This document shows, one piece after another, positions 60,620-64,000 of a stretch of DNA of 64,000 nt. Within the stretch, counting starts at the first letter, position 1. Each line of letters begins with the position of its first letter. The position numbers and the translations under genes were made by a program. This DNA comes from Vanessa cardui (lineage: Eukaryota > Arthropoda > Insecta > Lepidoptera > Nymphalidae): assembly GCF_905220365.1 (NCBI RefSeq), contig NC_061129.1:4650803-4714802 (forward strand), read 5' to 3'. The notes beneath the pieces are model-generated. The model worked only from the letters and a program-made list of their open reading frames with translations. It was not told where the DNA came from and made no database searches.

Positions 60620-60850
60620 AAATTGTTGTCAAAAGTTAGTATATGTTTCGCTGTCCGAAGGCGAGGCAGGGGTCGCGAAAGCACGTCGTCATCGGATGGC
60701 AATTTGAATGCGGCCGCTTAGTCGCCTGACGTCGCTATGACTGATGAGGGAAGGGTGAAGATCGTCTGATCATAGCCTGTCATCGTCCCTGTATATAATT
60801 TTGCATGCCCCTTTGGGACGAGGTCACGGTATTATTTTGTGGTTCAGGTG
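60620..60850. promoter_or_regulatory. Unique GC-richer block
   Basis: CGCTGTCCGAAGGCGAGGC, GCGGCCGCTTAGTCGCCTGA and CTGATGAGGGAAGGG in AT-rich surroundings. A 57-codon ATG frame (60548-60721) crosses its left edge but starts in AT-rich DNA and looks incidental. Confidence 0.28.
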
Positions 60851-61259
60851 GATTTAAAGTTTACATTGAATATAGTTCAATGGAAGACAGCTTTTGTAAC
60901 TGAATGTATTGTTTTTATTTGCGGAAAAAAAAAGTTTAAAATCAACTTGTTATATTTACAAAGGCAACCAATCATTGCACTTAATAAAAATATCGATGCG
61001 CCTTTTACATGCAAAACGCGTGTATGCTAATGCACTTCCGACCCTCATTCCAGACGGAGGTTCTAATATTAGCGTTGGAAAAATAGAAAGAAAATTAACC
61101 TTCCTTCTTGTTTTAAAAATTTTTTTTTACGTTGTAAAATATCTACAGTCGGAATAATTCGAATTATGTATCTAGTTTTTGGATGTTTGTTTGGATAAAC
61201 AATGTTTTAAAAAAATGTCGAAAATGAATACATGGTTAAAGTAAATTTTGATAAGAGTT

Positions 61260-61620
61260 AAATAAAATGCACGTGAAATATTTTTTGTCGCTCGGGTACG
61301 TGAGACTTGTAGATTTCTCGATTGTGAAATTCTGAACAGTTTGGTGTCCAATAAATAAACGGCTTGCAGGTGGCGACGTGGCTTGCAAAGTGAGATAAAT
61401 CTAACCACGTCCAAGGTGCAATCACGGCGGGGATTGGCCCAGAATATATACAGTGAATTTGCGAGTCGCCGTTGAATCGGCAATGAGTCGTGGCGTCGAC
61501 AATCGGGCAGCGGCCGTTTGTGGCAACGCCAATTCGTATTCATTCATGGACCATTGCCGGCGTCTGCCGCTCCGTATCGGCTGTAATGTGTTCCACGGAA
61601 TATGAATTTAGTGTACACTA
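61260..61620. promoter_or_regulatory. Unique GC-richer block
   Basis: Contains GCACGTGAAA and CCACGTCC (E-box-like), GCAGGTGGC, CACGGCGGGGATTGGCCC and AATAAATAAACGG (Hox or Fork-head type). A 123-codon minus frame (61543-61172) ends in AT-rich low-complexity residues and is judged incidental. Confidence 0.3.
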
Positions 61621-61899
61621 TCTACATTCACTTCTGAACTTTCTTTACAATTTGATTCGTCATGTCATTTAGACATATTTGCATAATTTATAATATTTAG
61701 TACGTTTGAACTGCTTATGTATCTACTGTGCATTTTTTTTCGTTTTTCACTAAAATATATTTCATATCCAAGCAAACATAGGTACTCTATCAAGCATTAA
61801 ATTTGGCCGTCCGTACTTTGAATGCTAATAAATGTAAAATGCCGCAAAGTAACGAACGATTATAAATAAATTCTAATTAATTTAGCCAATAACGAAGAC

Positions 61900-62330
61900 C
61901 TCGCCTCGCTTTCCAACAATTTCCCGCCGCCGCCTATTACCTAACTAAATATTATTGTAACGTGCAAAATTTCGGCGTGGAAATAAATTAAAAACGCAAC
62001 AACAAGCTTGTAACGAGCGTTGAACAAAGCCGCCCAATAAATCAAGGTAGGCAGGTGAGTCGGGCGAGTGCTGTTTGTGCATTAAGAAAGGCTCGTTTCC
62101 CGGCGGCCTTTCTAGGGCCTTTCTTCAAGTTTTAAAAAGGAGTCGACGCCCGATATTTTCGCGTAGTCATCGACATCACATAAATATTGGAAATGGGGCG
62201 GCCCCTTTCTTGTCTCGGTCGAATAATTAATGCGGCATCGCTTCTAAGTCGCGGCTGTTTCGTTGCCAAATATTATAGCGCTGTTGCGCTTATTGTTCGC
62301 GTAAAGGGTTATCGTTATATTTATTGTTTA
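61900..62330. promoter_or_regulatory. Unique GC-richer block
   Basis: Includes TTTCCCGCCGCCGCC, CAGGTGAGTCGGGCG, CCCGGCGGCCTTTCTAGGGC and GGGGCGGCCCC (a palindrome-like GC stretch near 62196). Open frames are short. Candidate regulatory DNA. Confidence 0.28.
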
Positions 62331-62659
62331 TTAATTTTATTTAATATCAATATCATATATCTTGTATTGAAATCGACCATTTCTATTCGACAATTATATC
62401 TAGCCGAAAAATGTATCAAATACAGTTTTTGATTTTAATTTTACATGTTTTAGTTTATGAAATTTGATTTACTCAAAACAAACAAAAGTATCCAATAAAC
62501 GCATGCAAACATGCATTGTTATATGAACAAAACAATATTCCTAAATATAAAATAGAATTTGCAAAACAATATTTGATATCAGCTCTCTACTAGTACCTGT
62601 TTTATGTAGGCATAATAACTTGTATTTATCAGCTTAAACAAACAAAGAAAATAATCACT

Positions 62660-63060
62660 CCACAAAAATGACAGCAAAGCGGAGAGCCGTCAAAAACAAA
62701 AAAAGTCAGAGAAACATCTCAAAAGGCTCGTCAAAAATTGCTTATCTCACACACGCAATTTGCGTTGGCAATTTTCGTCGCTTCCTCTCATTACCCTGCC
62801 GTGATATATTTGCGTGTTTATTACTGCAATTACTTAGAGTAAATCTCACGTCCTTCCTCCCCCTTACCCCCCGGGAGGGTCGCGCCCTCCGCCATTTTAC
62901 CCTCCTTCCGGCCGGCCCTGCCCTTAAGTCTTATGTACGTCGTAAGTTTCTTCGCGGACTTGGTAACCGGATTCAAATTGGGGCGAATTTAGTAGCAATT
63001 AATTACTGAGTTGTGGAAGTGTCGCCAGTATTGCTTGACCCGCGACTACTATTGTTACGA
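62660..63060 (+). promoter_or_regulatory. Unique block containing a 113-codon ATG frame
   Basis: A frame from ATG 62668 to TGA 63007-63009 begins MTAKRRAVKNKKSQRNISKG and is Lys/Arg-rich throughout. It crosses a C-rich stretch (CCCCTTACCCCCCGGGAGGG). The preceding AAAATG context is acceptable, but no domain, splice partner or poly(A) signal was found. Composition tracks the GC islands rather than codon structure, so I list it as regulatory with a small-gene alternative. Confidence 0.25.
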
Positions 63061-64000
63061 GGTTATTAAATTTAAGATTTAGAGGAATCAGCTCACTTAT
63101 ACAACTGTTTTAATTCGTTACTTTTTTCTATGAACACCACATATAACTAGTCTTATTTGGGATACGATCTCATACTTAGCGTGGAATATTTACGATTCAC
63201 AACATGATCGTGCATATAATGTTTTATTTTAATGATAAATAAATAAGTATTAGTCTTGTTAATATGTATCCATAATGAATATATTGCATAAATATATGTA
63301 AATTGTTATGATACGAATAACGATTGGTGTTAATATAATCATTTATTTACATGTTATTTATTGACGAACTGGATATTTCTAAAGAAGCTAATTTAAATAT
63401 AACGTTACAACTACTATATACTTTTCTAATTATTTACATTTAAATAAAATATTTATTTATTTGGCGGATTATAAGATTTGCGTAAGACATTCTATCGTAG
63501 TTTAATATTTGATTAAGGTCATCTACATCTTTCTTAAATAGAACTAAATACGATATAATCAAAAGTATCACAATATATACCTATTTCGTAAAAGTAATTA
63601 TAAAAAAATTAAGAAAATATAGTCGACTAAAATGCGTGACAAAACTTAATAAAGATACCTAAATATCTCGTTTCGAATTTAATAATATAAAATACCTTCT
63701 ATAAGTTGTAATAAGCTACACGCTACGCAAAACACTAATTACTAAAATATCAACATATTACGTTTATGTATGCAAAAACTTTTCCAAGAAATAAATACAA
63801 TATACAATTGTATGGTGTATATTTGAATGTAAATGTGCCACCTTTGGCTTATTATAAAGCAGGACGAAACAAACGAGGCCACCACAACAAACAGTAACAA
63901 TCAAATGGTGACAACACATTCACGATTAAAACTGTGAAGTTATGTCGACATTATTCACAACAAAATTCATCGCAGCGAGTTAAACCCTGATATTAATCTC
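63061..64000. other. AT-rich right edge, nothing supported
   Basis: No open frame over 60 codons and no recognised repeat. An exon of a gene outside the window cannot be excluded. Confidence 0.5.

Noticed and set aside
60548..60721. 57-codon ATG frame
   Set aside because: Composition shifts from AT-rich Lys codons to GC-rich Arg codons at the island edge, as expected from background rather than from a gene. There is no acceptor or signal.
61172..61543. 123-codon minus-strand frame
   Set aside because: The second half is AT-rich filler and there is no splice or homology support. The GC-rich half fits a regulatory island.

Overview
This window looks like nuclear DNA of a lepidopteran, probably a nymphalid-type butterfly. 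It is AT-rich and gene-poor. It is littered with tRNA-derived SINEs whose bodies match those common in butterfly genomes (a Metulj-like SINE and two families with clear A and B boxes). It also holds 3' tails of non-LTR retrotransposons, Helitron-like ends and one 5'-truncated R1-like LINE. No rRNA, CRISPR array, standalone tRNA gene or prokaryote-style operon is visible. Species and family identities are inferred from memory of repeat types, not from a search.

The best protein-coding gene is on the minus strand. It has a non-coding first exon ending at 31241, a second exon at 31030-30813 and a third exon starting at 30477 with the stop at 30193. The spliced product is 166 aa, with consensus splice sites and a phase-0 junction. 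I do not recognise its family. A roughly 4 kb repeat-free stretch below the stop (30192 to about 26160) is probably its 3' UTR. Groups of AGATGGCGC-type sites, which resemble the insect CTCF motif, lie beyond both ends (23.7-23.9 kb and 31.5-31.7 kb).

A second strong candidate is a 57-codon small ORF at 18526-18699 (+). It encodes a single-pass membrane microprotein and sits directly behind a good splice acceptor. Two AT-rich reading frames at 7654-7920 and 23148-23398 (+) look like terminal exons, but their partners were not found. The second has an AATAAA signal 240 bp past its stop.

Layout: 0-7 kb has old SINEs and three GC-richer unique blocks, one with a TATA/initiator arrangement. 8.7-10.6 kb is a nested transposon complex holding a near-perfect 2 x 224 bp inverted repeat. 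11.9-16.7 kb is a run of unique GC-richer blocks with paired SOX-like sites. 18-22 kb has the microprotein ORF and several SINEs. 23-32 kb is SINE-free and holds the 166-aa gene. 32.6-39.4 kb has a palindromic SINE end, a CpG-island-like block at 34.6-35.3 kb and more SINEs. 40.6-44.9 kb has unique GC-richer blocks. 45.6-48.2 kb is LINE material. 48.3-56.3 kb is SINE-rich. 56.8-63.1 kb is again dominated by unique GC-richer blocks. The pattern of many compact, unique, GC-richer islands in an AT-rich gene desert suggests a cis-regulatory landscape of a developmental gene, but conservation could not be tested here.
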